This document shows positions 50,158 to 59,712 of a stretch of DNA of 64,000 nucleotides, in pieces. Position 1 is the first letter of the stretch. Each line of letters starts with the position of its first letter. The DNA comes from Clostridiaceae bacterium (GTDB lineage: Bacteria > Bacillota > Clostridia > Peptostreptococcales > Natronincolaceae). Made by a program: the position numbers and the translations under genes. The stretch is taken from positions 516,094-580,093 of the forward strand of contig JAHDLO010000010.1 of NCBI GenBank assembly GCA_018432235.1, in the 5' to 3' direction. The notes under the pieces are model-generated. The model saw nothing but the letters and a program-made list of their open reading frames with translations. It ran no database searches and was not told the origin of the DNA.

Positions 50158-51125
50158 GCGAGATACTAGTAGACGTTAAGCATTTAAAGAAATATTTTCA
50201 TATATCCAAAAACCAGATATTAAAGGCCGTTGATGATATCAGCTTTACCATTGAGAAGGGCAAAACCTTGGGCCTAGTGGGAGAATCCGGCTGTGGAAAA
50301 ACCACAGTAGGCAGGACCATCCTTCGATTATACAAGCCCGATGGCGGTAAGGTAATCTTTAAAAATCAAGACATTTATGCCCTTGGCAAAAAAGGCTATA
50401 GAGAATTGACAAAGCAAATGCAGATGATCTTTCAAGACCCCTACGCCTCATTAAATCCCAGAAAAACCGTTGGGGCAATCGTAGGAGAAGGGCTGGATAT
50501 TCACAAGCTATATCAATCTAAGGAAGAAAGAGCAAAAAGAATAAAGGAGCTTTTGGCGCTGGTGGGGTTAAATCATGAGCATTCCAACAGATTTCCCCAT
50601 GAGTTCAGCGGCGGTCAAAGACAGAGAATCGGAATTGCCCGTGCCCTATCTGTCAATCCAGAATTTATTGTCTGCGATGAAGCCATATCTGCCCTAGATG
50701 TTTCAATCCAAGCACAAATTATAAATTTGCTGATGAAGCTGCAAAGGGAGCTTAATCTAACGTACCTATTCATCGCCCATGATTTAAGTGTGGTTAGGTA
50801 TATATCAGACGATGTAGCCGTAATGTATCTCGGTAAAATTGTCGAAAAGTCATCTTCTGGTGAATTATTTAAAAAACCCCTGCATCCCTATACCAAGGGG
50901 CTGATGGCTGCGGTTCCCCTTCCGGACCCTATAAATGAGAAAAAAAGAATCCACAGTATTCTTTCCGGAGAGGTTCCCAGCCCTATTAATCCGCCAAATG
51001 GGTGCAGATTTTATAAACGATGTCAGTACAGAAGGGATATTTGCTTAGAGAAAACACCTCAGCTTGCGGATACAGGCAATCAGCACCTGGTGGCCTGTCA
51101 TATGGTGCATGCTGAACAATGGTGA
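50154..51125 (+). CDS. peptide ABC transporter ATPase (DppF/OppF type)
   Basis: The 323-residue protein has Walker [25 protein letters not shown] and [12 protein letters not shown], with the Cys-rich tail [15 protein letters not shown]. It overlaps the DppD-type gene by four bases, the usual coupling for the heterodimeric ATPase. Confidence 0.93.
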   Translation: MSEILVDVKHLKKYFHISKNQILKAVDDISFTIEKGKTLGLVGESGCGKTTVGRTILRLYKPDGGKVIFKNQDIYALGKKGYRELTKQMQMIFQDPYASLNPRKTVGAIVGEGLDIHKLYQSKEERAKRIKELLALVGLNHEHSNRFPHEFSGGQRQRIGIARALSVNPEFIVCDEAISALDVSIQAQIINLLMKLQRELNLTYLFIAHDLSVVRYISDDVAVMYLGKIVEKSSSGELFKKPLHPYTKGLMAAVPLPDPINEKKRIHSILSGEVPSPINPPNGCRFYKRCQYRRDICLEKTPQLADTGNQHLVACHMVHAEQW

Positions 51126-51144
51126 TCAGAAAGGGGGAGCTAAT

Positions 51145-52530
51145 ATGAGCGTTGATAAAAGGATAATGTGCGATATTTTTAGAACCGCCCTGTCAACAGG
51201 GGGAGACTTTGCAGAAGTCTTTCTGGAGGACAAGGATGAGCTTAGAATCAACTGTGATGAAGGCTTGGTTACAGGAATCACCACAACCCGAATCAAGGGC
51301 TGCGGCATCTATATACTGAAGAATAAAAAGAGTGTATATGTCTATACCAATGATCTTTCCAGATCGGCTCTTTTGAGAACCGCTAAAAGGGCTGCAGAAT
51401 TTATAGGAGGCTCAAAAGAAAATGCTCCTATGGATTTGATTTTTAACGGAAATGAACCTATGAATCCAAATAAAATTGTGATCATGCCGTCGTCAGTCTC
51501 CTATAATCAAAAAAAAGATATACTGAAGGATATGATCACCTACGCCTATTCCTTAGACAGTCGAATTGCCCATATTCAAGCCACCTATTTTGATACAGAC
51601 CAAAGAATAGAGATTTTCAACAGCCTCGGGTCCTATGGCCAGGATAGAAGAATCAGCAGCAAGGTCAGACTGCACGCCACCATCACCGACGGCATATCCT
51701 ACCATGACGATTGGGAGGATTACACAAGACCCCAGGGCTTCGAAGCCTTTCAAACCAGGCAGGATTACTTGGATTTTGTGGCACAATTTATTCACGGCCT
51801 GCTGGGAAATATATCAGCGGTTCCCTTTGAAAGTGCCAGCGTACCAGTGGTTTTTGAAGGGGGCAACTGTGGGACCTTTTGGCATGAAGCCTGCGGACAT
51901 CAGCTGGAGTCCTATGCTATAGTCCGAAATAGCAGTGACTTTGTGGGTATGCTGGGTAAGCGAGTGGCCTCAGAAAAGGTTACTTTGGTGGATGACGGCA
52001 CTATACCGGGCCTTTATGGTTCGGCTGCAATTGATGATGAAGGAAGCCCCACCAGAAGGAATGTGCTGATAGAAAATGGCATTTTAAAGGGCTATATGAT
52101 TGACCGGCTGGGGAGCAGATTATTAAATATGGCGCCTACCGCCAGCGGCAGAAGACAAAGCTACACCTTTCCCCCCACATCCAGAATGACCAACACCTTT
52201 CTAGAAACGGGAGAGGATGACGAACGTGAAATGATATCCTCCCTTGAAAAGGGGGTCTTTGTCAAGAAGCTGGGTGGGGGCACCGGTGGCAGAGAATTTT
52301 CTATAGCAGTAAAGGAAGGCTTTTTGATAGAAGCAGGTAAGCTGACGAAACGATTAAAGGGATTAGTTCTGAATGGACGAGGCATTGACTTAATTAAAAA
52401 GGTGGACCGTGTCGGCAAGGTTCAAGTCACGGAGGGTGGTAGCTTCTGTGGTGCCAGCTCCGGTCTGTGCCCGGTTACCAGCTACCAGCCAAGAATGAGA
52501 ATCAGCAATATGTTTGTAGGAGGCAAGTAG
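51145..52530 (+). CDS. tldD: TldD metalloprotease subunit
   Basis: The 461-residue protein has the TldD zinc motif HEACGH (His247, Glu248, His252). Family regions include YGSAAIDDEGSPTRRNVLIENGILKGYMIDRLGSR and GGTGGREFSIAVKEGFLIE. With TldE it forms a barrel-like protease that degrades unfolded or ring-free peptides and processes microcins. ATG 51145 with AAAGGGGGAG upstream is chosen; the earlier start lies inside the ATPase gene. The next gene is TldE, four bases on. Confidence 0.92.
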   Translation: MSVDKRIMCDIFRTALSTGGDFAEVFLEDKDELRINCDEGLVTGITTTRIKGCGIYILKNKKSVYVYTNDLSRSALLRTAKRAAEFIGGSKENAPMDLIFNGNEPMNPNKIVIMPSSVSYNQKKDILKDMITYAYSLDSRIAHIQATYFDTDQRIEIFNSLGSYGQDRRISSKVRLHATITDGISYHDDWEDYTRPQGFEAFQTRQDYLDFVAQFIHGLLGNISAVPFESASVPVVFEGGNCGTFWHEACGHQLESYAIVRNSSDFVGMLGKRVASEKVTLVDDGTIPGLYGSAAIDDEGSPTRRNVLIENGILKGYMIDRLGSRLLNMAPTASGRRQSYTFPPTSRMTNTFLETGEDDEREMISSLEKGVFVKKLGGGTGGREFSIAVKEGFLIEAGKLTKRLKGLVLNGRGIDLIKKVDRVGKVQVTEGGSFCGASSGLCPVTSYQPRMRISNMFVGGK

Positions 52531-52533
52531 AAG

Positions 52534-53877
52534 ATGATAGAGATAAATAAGTACAGAAAAGCACTTCAAAGCTTACCTGCAGAAATTTTAGAGGCAGAAT
52601 TTAATATTGAGAAGAATACCTCTCAAATGATAAAAGTATCAGGAAAAGAAATAACAGACAATGCCTATTCCGACATCGTCGAGATTTTCGCCAGGGCTAC
52701 AGGAGCAAAAACAGGCTTTGCCTATACCCAGGACCTGGAGGAAGCGCCTGTGGAAATCATTAAAAGAGCCTATCATAATTCAAAGGAAATAGATGAATTT
52801 AATAAAAATAGATTAAATAAAAAAGGGGAATTATTCATAGCGCCTGAAAATATACCAGCTCAAGGAGATATGTACCAGTATGCAATCTCCCTTGAGGCAC
52901 TTTTACTGAACAGCCATCCTACAATTGAAGCCGTCATTGTTGAAGCAAGGATAGACAATACCAGCTCAAGGGTCTTAAATTCCCATGGACTTGATAAATC
53001 CTATGAAAGAGAGGTTCATTATTTATCCGCCCATATTTTGGCCAAAAAAGATGGAAAAGCCTACAACGTTGGTTTTGCACTATCGTCAAAGAGCTTTTCA
53101 GAAATAAATTTAGAGGAAATATCCCTTCAAATCGTGAATCAGCTGGAAAGTCAATTTGATCCTGTAGGCTTCGAATCGGGAATATATCCTTGCCTTTTGG
53201 ACAGGACAGTGATGGTCAACATCCTGATGACAGCCTGGCAGATTTTTAGCGGAATAAAGTATCAGGAGGGCTCCAGTGCCATTTCTGGGAAATTAGGTCA
53301 TACCATTGGCTCCTCCTGCTTAAACCTCGTGGACGTGCCGGAGCACAAATTAACCGGTTATTCCTTTAAATTTGATTGTGAAGGGACCGAGGCCGACCAA
53401 AATAAAATTTTGCATAAGGGTGTTCTAACGACCCTGTTAAATAATTTAAAGAGTGCTGACTCGTTGAAGCAAAGCCCCAGCGGTAATGCAGGAAGATACG
53501 CACTGTTAAGCGGAACTATTCCTACCGATATTATCGTGACCCCAAGAATACTATACATCGAACCGGGAGAGAACAACCTTGATCATCTTCTGAAAATCCT
53601 AGATCATGGTGTCTATATTACAGAATCCTATGATGTTTTTCATTCAATTAATATTGCATCCGGCGGCTTCTCTATTCCATGCCGGGGCACTGTCATTAGA
53701 GATGGTAAAAAGACCGAAAATATTACAGAGCTCACCATTTCAGGAAGCCTTACGGATTTATTAAACAATATTGTAGCCACAGGCAGCGATTTATACATTG
53801 AGGAATTTCTGAAGAAAAGCTACTGTATCGGCTCACCAAGCACCTTAATAAAGGAATTGCAGATTAATGCAGGTTAG
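52534..53877 (+). CDS. tldE: TldE/PmbA subunit
   Basis: The 447-residue protein is the TldE/PmbA-type partner without the HExxxH motif. It has SYEREVHYLSAHILAKKDGKA, SSAISGKLGHTIGSSCLNLVD and the C-terminal GGFSIPCRGTVIRDGKKTENITELTISG...LYIEEF. It lies directly after tldD in the peptide-uptake operon. Together they are expected to cut imported or modified peptides. Confidence 0.88.
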   Translation: MIEINKYRKALQSLPAEILEAEFNIEKNTSQMIKVSGKEITDNAYSDIVEIFARATGAKTGFAYTQDLEEAPVEIIKRAYHNSKEIDEFNKNRLNKKGELFIAPENIPAQGDMYQYAISLEALLLNSHPTIEAVIVEARIDNTSSRVLNSHGLDKSYEREVHYLSAHILAKKDGKAYNVGFALSSKSFSEINLEEISLQIVNQLESQFDPVGFESGIYPCLLDRTVMVNILMTAWQIFSGIKYQEGSSAISGKLGHTIGSSCLNLVDVPEHKLTGYSFKFDCEGTEADQNKILHKGVLTTLLNNLKSADSLKQSPSGNAGRYALLSGTIPTDIIVTPRILYIEPGENNLDHLLKILDHGVYITESYDVFHSINIASGGFSIPCRGTVIRDGKKTENITELTISGSLTDLLNNIVATGSDLYIEEFLKKSYCIGSPSTLIKELQINAG

Positions 53878-53887
53878 GAGGTAAGAC

Positions 53888-55120
53888 ATGCTCGTAATTA
53901 AAGGTAGAGTCATCACCTGTGAAAATGACTGTAGTATTGAAAATGGTGTTGTTGTAGTTGAAGGCGATAAAATTATCTTTGTGGGATCAGAGAAGGATTG
54001 GCGCACCGATGGGGATTTTGATTCAATTGAATATGATGAAGATGTCACCATCATGCCTGGGTTTATTGATTGCCACACCCATATAACAGGCGCTGAGTCC
54101 GGCTTATATGGATTGGGGGCAGCCAGTACCTTTGATAGACTGATCAATGCAACTGAGCACATGGGGGTTTTATTGGATGCAGGATTTACAACAATTAGAG
54201 ATATGAGTTTATTCAGTCCCGCTTTAAAAAGAGGCGTGGAAAGGAGAAAGCTAAGGGGCCCAAAGGTTTTTCCGGGAGGCAGAGTATTGGGAATCACCTC
54301 TGGTCATTCCGACGGAAACCCTTACTTCCCAGTGGACTACCTTCAACAAGAAAATCCCCTCGGCTATTTGGTGGATAGCATGGATGGTTGCCTTAAAGGG
54401 GTCCGTGAACAGTTTAGAATAGGGGCAGAGTTTATCAAGATATGTGCCACCGGAGGGGTATCCTCCATGTCTGATGGCCTTGATGACGTTCAATTTTCAA
54501 TGGAAGAGCTTAACATAATTGTCCAGGAGGCAAAGCGAAAGGGTACCTATGTGGCTGCCCATTGCAGTGGAACCGCCGGTACCCATCAAGCCCTGACGGC
54601 GGGTGTTACCAGCATAGAGCATGGCATTAAGCTGGATGAAGGCTGCATAGAACTAATGGTTAAGACGGACGCCACTTTGGTGGCAACTCTTAGCATTTCC
54701 CTGGGGATACCAACATACAAGGGGCTGCCGGATTTTATGATAGAAAAAGGAAAAATATGCCTGGAGCATCATCTTAAAAGCATTGAAATGGCAAGGGGGG
54801 CTAATGTACGGATAGCCTACGGAACCGATTTTTCCAACTCTGCCAATACACCCTATTCAGAAAATGGCAGGGAGTTTGTATCTCTGGTGAAGGCAGGGCT
54901 AAGTCCCTATGAAGCCATCAAGGCCGCAACCGTCAACAGTGCCCACTTGGTGTCTGGTGTTGGGAAAATCGGAATGCTTAAAGCGGGTATGGTGGCAGAT
55001 ATTGTTGTTGTGAAGGGCAATCCCCTTGAGGATATTAACATACTTGAAAACTCAAATTCCATAGCTGCTGTCATAAAGGATGGGATCATTGAGAAAAAAA
55101 TATGCAAAGGAGGCTTTTGA
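53888..55120 (+). CDS. zinc-dependent amidohydrolase (prolidase/imidazolonepropionase-like)
   Basis: The 410-residue amidohydrolase has GFIDCHTHI (metal His pair), KICATGGVSS, VAAHCSGTAG and the C-terminal YGTDFSNSANTPY with a catalytic Asp. It resembles Xaa-Arg/Xaa-Pro dipeptidase-type and imidazolonepropionase-like enzymes. In this operon the likely substrate is a dipeptide or acylated amino acid released by TldDE; the exact one is not readable. Confidence 0.82.
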   Translation: MLVIKGRVITCENDCSIENGVVVVEGDKIIFVGSEKDWRTDGDFDSIEYDEDVTIMPGFIDCHTHITGAESGLYGLGAASTFDRLINATEHMGVLLDAGFTTIRDMSLFSPALKRGVERRKLRGPKVFPGGRVLGITSGHSDGNPYFPVDYLQQENPLGYLVDSMDGCLKGVREQFRIGAEFIKICATGGVSSMSDGLDDVQFSMEELNIIVQEAKRKGTYVAAHCSGTAGTHQALTAGVTSIEHGIKLDEGCIELMVKTDATLVATLSISLGIPTYKGLPDFMIEKGKICLEHHLKSIEMARGANVRIAYGTDFSNSANTPYSENGREFVSLVKAGLSPYEAIKAATVNSAHLVSGVGKIGMLKAGMVADIVVVKGNPLEDINILENSNSIAAVIKDGIIEKKICKGGF

Positions 55121-55122
55121 CA

Positions 55123-55740
55123 ATGGATAAAAAGGAGGCTTTTGACTTTCTCAAAAGGCTTTCAGATGGTATTGCCATTATGTTTGGACCCACCTGCGAA
55201 GCACTAATTCATGATATGAGTGTACCTAATCATCCCATCAATTATATTAGCAATGGGCATGTTACCTCAAGAAAGGTTGGCTCCACAGAGGACGTTTATG
55301 GCGACGTGACCAGCGATGAAGCTGTATTTCTAGACAAAGACTTTATCAATCATCTTGTTTTGAGTAAAAAAGGTAAACGAATCAAATCCTCTACCTTCCA
55401 TCTTAAGGGAGAAGACTATCATTATGCCTTTGGCATTAACTTTGATATTACCCATATATACCAATACCATAAGCTGCAGGGAGAATTGATAAAGGTTTCA
55501 ACAGAGCTTCATGAGGCCATCAATGAGAACGATGACAGCAAATTGTCCAGTATAGTTGAGCATTGTCTTGATGCCATAGGAAAGCCGATCAATCAACTGA
55601 ATAAAAGTGATCGATTAAGGCTTATGGCAATGCTGATGGAGCAAAATGCCTTAAGCTTTCAGAAGGCGGTACCCTATATCGCTGAAAAATTAGGGGTTTC
55701 CAGAAATACAGTCTATAAAGATTTAAAAGAATTAGAATAA
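55123..55740 (+). CDS. YheO/DauR-like PAS and HTH regulator
   Basis: The 205-residue protein has a PAS-like N-terminal domain (AIMFGPTCEALIHDMSVPNHPINYISNGHVTSR) and a C-terminal HTH (ALSFQKAVPYIAEKLGVSRNTVYKDLKELE). This is the YheO/DauR family of regulators, some controlling D-amino acid catabolism. It lies inside the operon and probably autoregulates it. ATG 55123 has AAGGAGG upstream. Confidence 0.85.
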   Translation: MDKKEAFDFLKRLSDGIAIMFGPTCEALIHDMSVPNHPINYISNGHVTSRKVGSTEDVYGDVTSDEAVFLDKDFINHLVLSKKGKRIKSSTFHLKGEDYHYAFGINFDITHIYQYHKLQGELIKVSTELHEAINENDDSKLSSIVEHCLDAIGKPINQLNKSDRLRLMAMLMEQNALSFQKAVPYIAEKLGVSRNTVYKDLKELE

Positions 55741-55759
55741 CCGTAAGGGTGTTGATCAG

Positions 55760-56227
55760 ATGAAGATTGAAAAAAGAATAGAAGCCCTCGGCCTTACCCT
55801 GCCATCGCCTGAAAAACCAGGCGCATTATATGTACCAGTTAAGCAGTCGGGAAATTTACTTTTCTTATCAGGTCAGGTTCCCATGAGGGCAGGCAAGCCT
55901 GTTTATACCGGTAAAATAGGTCTAGAAAGATCCGTTGAATATGGAAAATCTGCTGCCGAGATGTGCGTAATGAATATGCTGGCGGCATTGAAGCATCACC
56001 TGGGCGATCTCGATAAAATAAAGGAAATTGTCAAGCTGCAGATATTTGTCAGCAGTGAAACAGGATTTGACCAGCAGCATATTGTTGGCAATGCAGCATC
56101 CGCCATTTTGATTGACATTTTTGGTGAATCTGGAAAACATGCAAGAACAGCGATTGGAACCAACCAGCTACCCATGGATTTCAGTGTTGAAATAGAAGGT
56201 ATAATTGAAATAGGAGATGATTACTAG
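55760..56227 (+). CDS. RidA/YjgF family enamine/imine deaminase-like protein
   Basis: The 155-residue protein has RidA features: LFLSGQVPMRAGKPVYTGKIG, the conserved HARTAIGTNQLPMDFSVEIEGI with the catalytic Arg. RidA hydrolyses 2-aminoacrylate and similar enamines to keto acids plus ammonia. Placement next to a MalY/PatB-type enzyme that can make aminoacrylate suggests pathway-linked detoxification. It ends one base before the next start. Confidence 0.87.
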   Translation: MKIEKRIEALGLTLPSPEKPGALYVPVKQSGNLLFLSGQVPMRAGKPVYTGKIGLERSVEYGKSAAEMCVMNMLAALKHHLGDLDKIKEIVKLQIFVSSETGFDQQHIVGNAASAILIDIFGESGKHARTAIGTNQLPMDFSVEIEGIIEIGDDY

Positions 56228-57412
56228 ATGAAATTTGACTTCGATACCCTGGTAAACAGGGAATCAATAGGGAATATGAAATATATCGTCTCAGCTGACC
56301 AAATTAAAGACAAAGGGGTAATTAGCTATGCAGGTGCAGAAATGGATTTCAAAACAGCCCCTGTCATCATTTCCACCCTAAAAAACAGATGCGAAAACGG
56401 ACTTTTTGGCTTTACCCTCGCTGACGATAAATATATCGATAGCATCATATGGTGGATGAAGCATATGAGGCAATGGTCAGTGAAGAAGGATCATATCGTG
56501 CCTACCTATGGCACAATCCACTCTGTTGCCACAGCAATACGAGGTTTTACAGAGGCTGGTCAGGGGGTAATTGTTCAACCGCCTGTATATGGCAGGTACC
56601 AGCAGGCAGTCAATCGGCTGAATAGAAGCATTGTATATAATCCATTAATATATAATGAAGGAAGGTATATCATAGACTTCGAGAATTTAGAGGAGGTTAT
56701 GAGTCGCCCTGAAAACAAGCTTCTCATCCTATGCAATCCCCATAACCCCGTTGGCAAGGTTTGGAATGTTAGGGAGCTGGAAAAAATTGCAGCCTTAGCA
56801 AAAAAATATGACGTATTGGTGTTTGCCGATGAAATCTTTGCAGAGGTGGTATTTAACGGTCATTATACGCCACCCTATTGTTTAATTGAAGGGGCTGAGG
56901 AAAACTGTATTGTTGCCACGGCATTGGGTAAGACCTTTAATCTTACAGGGTTTAACAATGCTAATGTGATGATTCCCAACAGTCGAATAAGAGATAAATT
57001 TATACAGCAAAGAAATGCTGATCATTTTGGCAGCATAGACCCCATGGTTCATGCCGCTATTTCTTCAGCTTATAGCCAGGAAGGCATTAATTGGGTAAAG
57101 GAAATGCTTCAATATCTTCAAAAAAACCTTGAATATATCAGTAATTTCTTTGAACAGCACCTTCCTAAGGTTAAGGTAATTGAGCCGGAGGGCACATTTA
57201 CACTCTGGATGGATTGGAATGATATGGGCTTCACCCGAAAGGAACTAGATGAATTTCTTATTAACGAAGCCTTTTTAGAATTAGATGCCGGTGAAAACTA
57301 TGGCCTGGAGGGGACTGGCTTTACAAGAATGAATATCGCATCCCCCTTTGATGAAATTGTACATTCATTGGAGCTTTTGAAAAATGCCCATATCAAAAGG
57401 ATGGATTCATAG
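56228..57412 (+). CDS. MalY/PatB family PLP-dependent C-S lyase/aminotransferase
   Basis: The 394-residue class I/II aminotransferase of the MalY/PatB type has LILCNPHNPVGKVW (PLP pocket), the Schiff-base Lys235 in GKTFNLTGF and FADEIFAEVVF. Such enzymes cleave C-S bonds of cystathionine or cysteine conjugates, or transaminate. In this operon it would act on amino acids from imported peptides, and the neighbouring RidA would remove the enamine product. Confidence 0.88.
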   Translation: MKFDFDTLVNRESIGNMKYIVSADQIKDKGVISYAGAEMDFKTAPVIISTLKNRCENGLFGFTLADDKYIDSIIWWMKHMRQWSVKKDHIVPTYGTIHSVATAIRGFTEAGQGVIVQPPVYGRYQQAVNRLNRSIVYNPLIYNEGRYIIDFENLEEVMSRPENKLLILCNPHNPVGKVWNVRELEKIAALAKKYDVLVFADEIFAEVVFNGHYTPPYCLIEGAEENCIVATALGKTFNLTGFNNANVMIPNSRIRDKFIQQRNADHFGSIDPMVHAAISSAYSQEGINWVKEMLQYLQKNLEYISNFFEQHLPKVKVIEPEGTFTLWMDWNDMGFTRKELDEFLINEAFLELDAGENYGLEGTGFTRMNIASPFDEIVHSLELLKNAHIKRMDS

Positions 57413-57437
57413 CTTGTTACAGAAGCAAGCAACAATG

Positions 57438-57537
57438 AAAACCTCCGAGATCAATTGATATGCTCCCCATATGGTAGACAGTTTAAATCATAAAGCTGTT
57501 TACCGTAAGGGGAGCATATCAATTCTCTGAGGTTTTT
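57438..57537. repeat. 100-base near-perfect stem-loop (bidirectional terminator or MITE)
   Basis: Forty-four-base arms begin AAAACCTC, contain TTGATATGCTCCCC, and end GTAGACAG, pairing with GAGGTTTTT-end arms at 36 or more positions. It lies between the peptide operon and the convergent polysaccharide cluster, with T-runs at both ends. Length and perfection exceed a normal terminator. Confidence 0.65.
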
Positions 57538-57549
57538 CAACGTAATTTA

Positions 57550-57577
57550 TTGTCAGTGGGAACCGTCCCCGTTGACA
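57550..57577 (-). repeat. REP-like repeat, copy J
   Basis: TTGTCAGTGGGAACCGTCCC then CGTTGACA. It matches the RAYT-associated repeats 18 kb away and lies next to the 100-base stem-loop. Confidence 0.8.
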
Positions 57578-57638
57578 TGGTTTAGTAATAATTAATCTGA
57601 TATTAAACAGAGCAATTATAATAGAAAACGTTACTCAG

Positions 57639-58550
57639 TTAGAGCTCCATATTTACGGCAACTTCATCAACTATATCATTATAGTTCTTCGTTATTTCAA
57701 TTAAATAATCTAAAAATTTCTCCCTAAGATCTTCTCTTCTTAATGCAAACTCCACTGTAGCTTCTAAAAAGCCTTGCTTATCACCAACATCATATCTTCT
57801 CCCCTTAAATTTATATGCATACATAGCTTCTCGTTTTGCTAGCACCTTTAAAGCATCTGTGAGTTGAATCTCTCCATCCTTGCCAGGTGTCGTATTTTCG
57901 AGTATTTCAAAAATGCTTGGGCTAATTATGTATCTTCCGAGAATGGCTATATTCGAAGGAGAAGCTTCAATAGGGGGTTTTTCAACCAGGTCTATTACTC
58001 TGAGTACTCGCCCCTCTGAGTTTCTTCCATTTACAATTCCATATTTATTAACATCTTCATTAGCTACCTCTTGAACACCAAGAATAGAGGTTTTGTACTC
58101 ATCATATACGTCTATCATCTGCTTAATACAAGGATAACTGGGATTATATACAACATCATCACCAAGCATAACGGCAAAGGGTTCATGACCGATAAAGCTT
58201 TTTGCACAATAAATTGCATGTCCTAACCCTTTTGGTTCCTTCTGACGTATATAGTGGATATTGACCATATCAGAAATTTTCCGTACCTCTTCTAATAAGG
58301 TGAAATTCCCTTTTGTTTCCAATTCAAATTCCAGCTCAACAGACTTATCAAAATGATCCTCTATGCTCTTTTTATTCCGGCCTGTGATTATTAGGATTTC
58401 TTCTATTCCGGACTCTACAGCCTCTTCAATAATGTATTGCAGAGTGGGTTTGTCCACTATGGGTAGCATTTCTTTGGGCTGGGCCTTAGTAGCTGGTAGA
58501 AACCTAGTCCCTAATCCCGCTGCAGGTATAATTGCTTTCTTAATACTCAT
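57639..58550 (-). CDS. galU: UTP-glucose-1-phosphate uridylyltransferase
   Basis: The 303-residue protein starts KKAIIPAAGLGTRFLPATKAQPKEMLPIVDKPTLQYIIEEAVESGIEEI, the full GalU/GtaB signature. It also has GHEPFAVMLGDDVVYNP and the ILGRYIISPSIFEIL region. It makes UDP-glucose, which feeds GalE and the sugar-phosphate transferase in this cluster. Confidence 0.93.
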   Translation of the reverse strand: MSIKKAIIPAAGLGTRFLPATKAQPKEMLPIVDKPTLQYIIEEAVESGIEEILIITGRNKKSIEDHFDKSVELEFELETKGNFTLLEEVRKISDMVNIHYIRQKEPKGLGHAIYCAKSFIGHEPFAVMLGDDVVYNPSYPCIKQMIDVYDEYKTSILGVQEVANEDVNKYGIVNGRNSEGRVLRVIDLVEKPPIEASPSNIAILGRYIISPSIFEILENTTPGKDGEIQLTDALKVLAKREAMYAYKFKGRRYDVGDKQGFLEATVEFALRREDLREKFLDYLIEITKNYNDIVDEVAVNMEL

Positions 58551-58569
58551 AATAACACTCCAATTCTTT

Positions 58570-59568
58570 TCATTGGTTTACTTTTGCCTCGAACCCTTTT
58601 GGATGCGAATGATGCCACTTCCATGCTGTTGAAATAATATCATCTATATTTGTATATTCAGGTCTCCAGCCTAAATCCTTTTGAACATTATAGCTGCTGG
58701 CAATCAAACAATGGGGATCTCCTTGCCTCCTGCCTTCAATAGCTTGATTAATTGACCTACCTACTACTCTTTCTGTAGCTCTGATAACCTCCTTTACACT
58801 AAATCCCTTGCCGTTACCAAGATTATATACCTTAGAGGCCTTTCCTGCTGTAAGGGCTTCAAGGGCCAGCAGGTGCGCCATCGCGAGATCATTTACGTGT
58901 ATGTAGTCTCGTATACAACTACCATCTGGGGTATCATAGTCTTCTCCATAAATGCTTATTTTTTTTCTATTACCTAGGGCTACTTGCAATATTAAGGGAA
59001 TTAAGTGACTCTCTGGGCTATGATCCTCCCCAATATCTCCACTTTCATCAGCACCTGCAGCATTAAAGTACCTAAGAATAATGTACCTTAGTCCATAGGC
59101 TCTACTATAATCCTTAATAATTTCTTCAACTATCAACTTAGTCCTTCCATATACATTGGTTGGTTTCAAGGGTGCTTCTTCACTTATAGGTAACTCTACC
59201 GGCTTTCCATACACAGCAGCGGTAGAAGAGAAGACCAATTTCTCTACACCATTCTCTATTAATAAGTCTAACAACCTTACACTCTTAATTACGTTATTAT
59301 AGTAATACTTATGTGGATTTTCCATAGACTCATGTACAATACTATGTGCTGCAAAGTGGATAACACTATCTATTTTATGCTGATGTATTATACTCTTAAT
59401 TAATTGGTTATCTGCTATATCGCCTTCATAAAAAGTTGCTGAGCCTACAGCCTGTCTATGTCCAGTACTTAAATTATCTAATACTACAATTTCTTTCTTT
59501 TCTTTAAGTAGTCTTCTGACTGTGTGACTTCCGATATAACCTGCTCCTCCTGTAACAAGAATAGTCAT
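58570..59568 (-). CDS. galE: UDP-glucose 4-epimerase
   Basis: The 332-residue protein has the Rossmann motif VTGGAGYIGSHTV and the SSTAAVYG catalytic Ser/Thr. YGRTK carries the catalytic Tyr and Lys, and GSCIRDYIHVNDLAMAHLLALEAL is also present. It interconverts UDP-glucose and UDP-galactose. It lies directly upstream of galU, transcribed in the same direction. Confidence 0.93.
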   Translation of the reverse strand: MTILVTGGAGYIGSHTVRRLLKEKKEIVVLDNLSTGHRQAVGSATFYEGDIADNQLIKSIIHQHKIDSVIHFAAHSIVHESMENPHKYYYNNVIKSVRLLDLLIENGVEKLVFSSTAAVYGKPVELPISEEAPLKPTNVYGRTKLIVEEIIKDYSRAYGLRYIILRYFNAAGADESGDIGEDHSPESHLIPLILQVALGNRKKISIYGEDYDTPDGSCIRDYIHVNDLAMAHLLALEALTAGKASKVYNLGNGKGFSVKEVIRATERVVGRSINQAIEGRRQGDPHCLIASSYNVQKDLGWRPEYTNIDDIISTAWKWHHSHPKGFEAKVNQ

Positions 59569-59630
59569 TAAATTTCACCTCTGATTTCACATAACCTATA
59601 TATTCTATTTTACCATAGTATTTGATGAAT

Positions 59631-59691
59631 AAAAAAGAATCTTCTAACTGCTATGCCTTAGCAAAAATTAAATTAAGCAGTTGAAGAATCT
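59631..59691 (-). terminator. terminator after rfbD
   Basis: On the minus strand AGATTCTTCAACTGCT and AGCAGTTAGAAGATTCT pair, followed by TTTTTT. It separates rfbD from galE, so galE-galU may have their own promoter. Confidence 0.75.
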
Positions 59692-59712
59692 CTTAATATA
59701 TACTAATCTATT

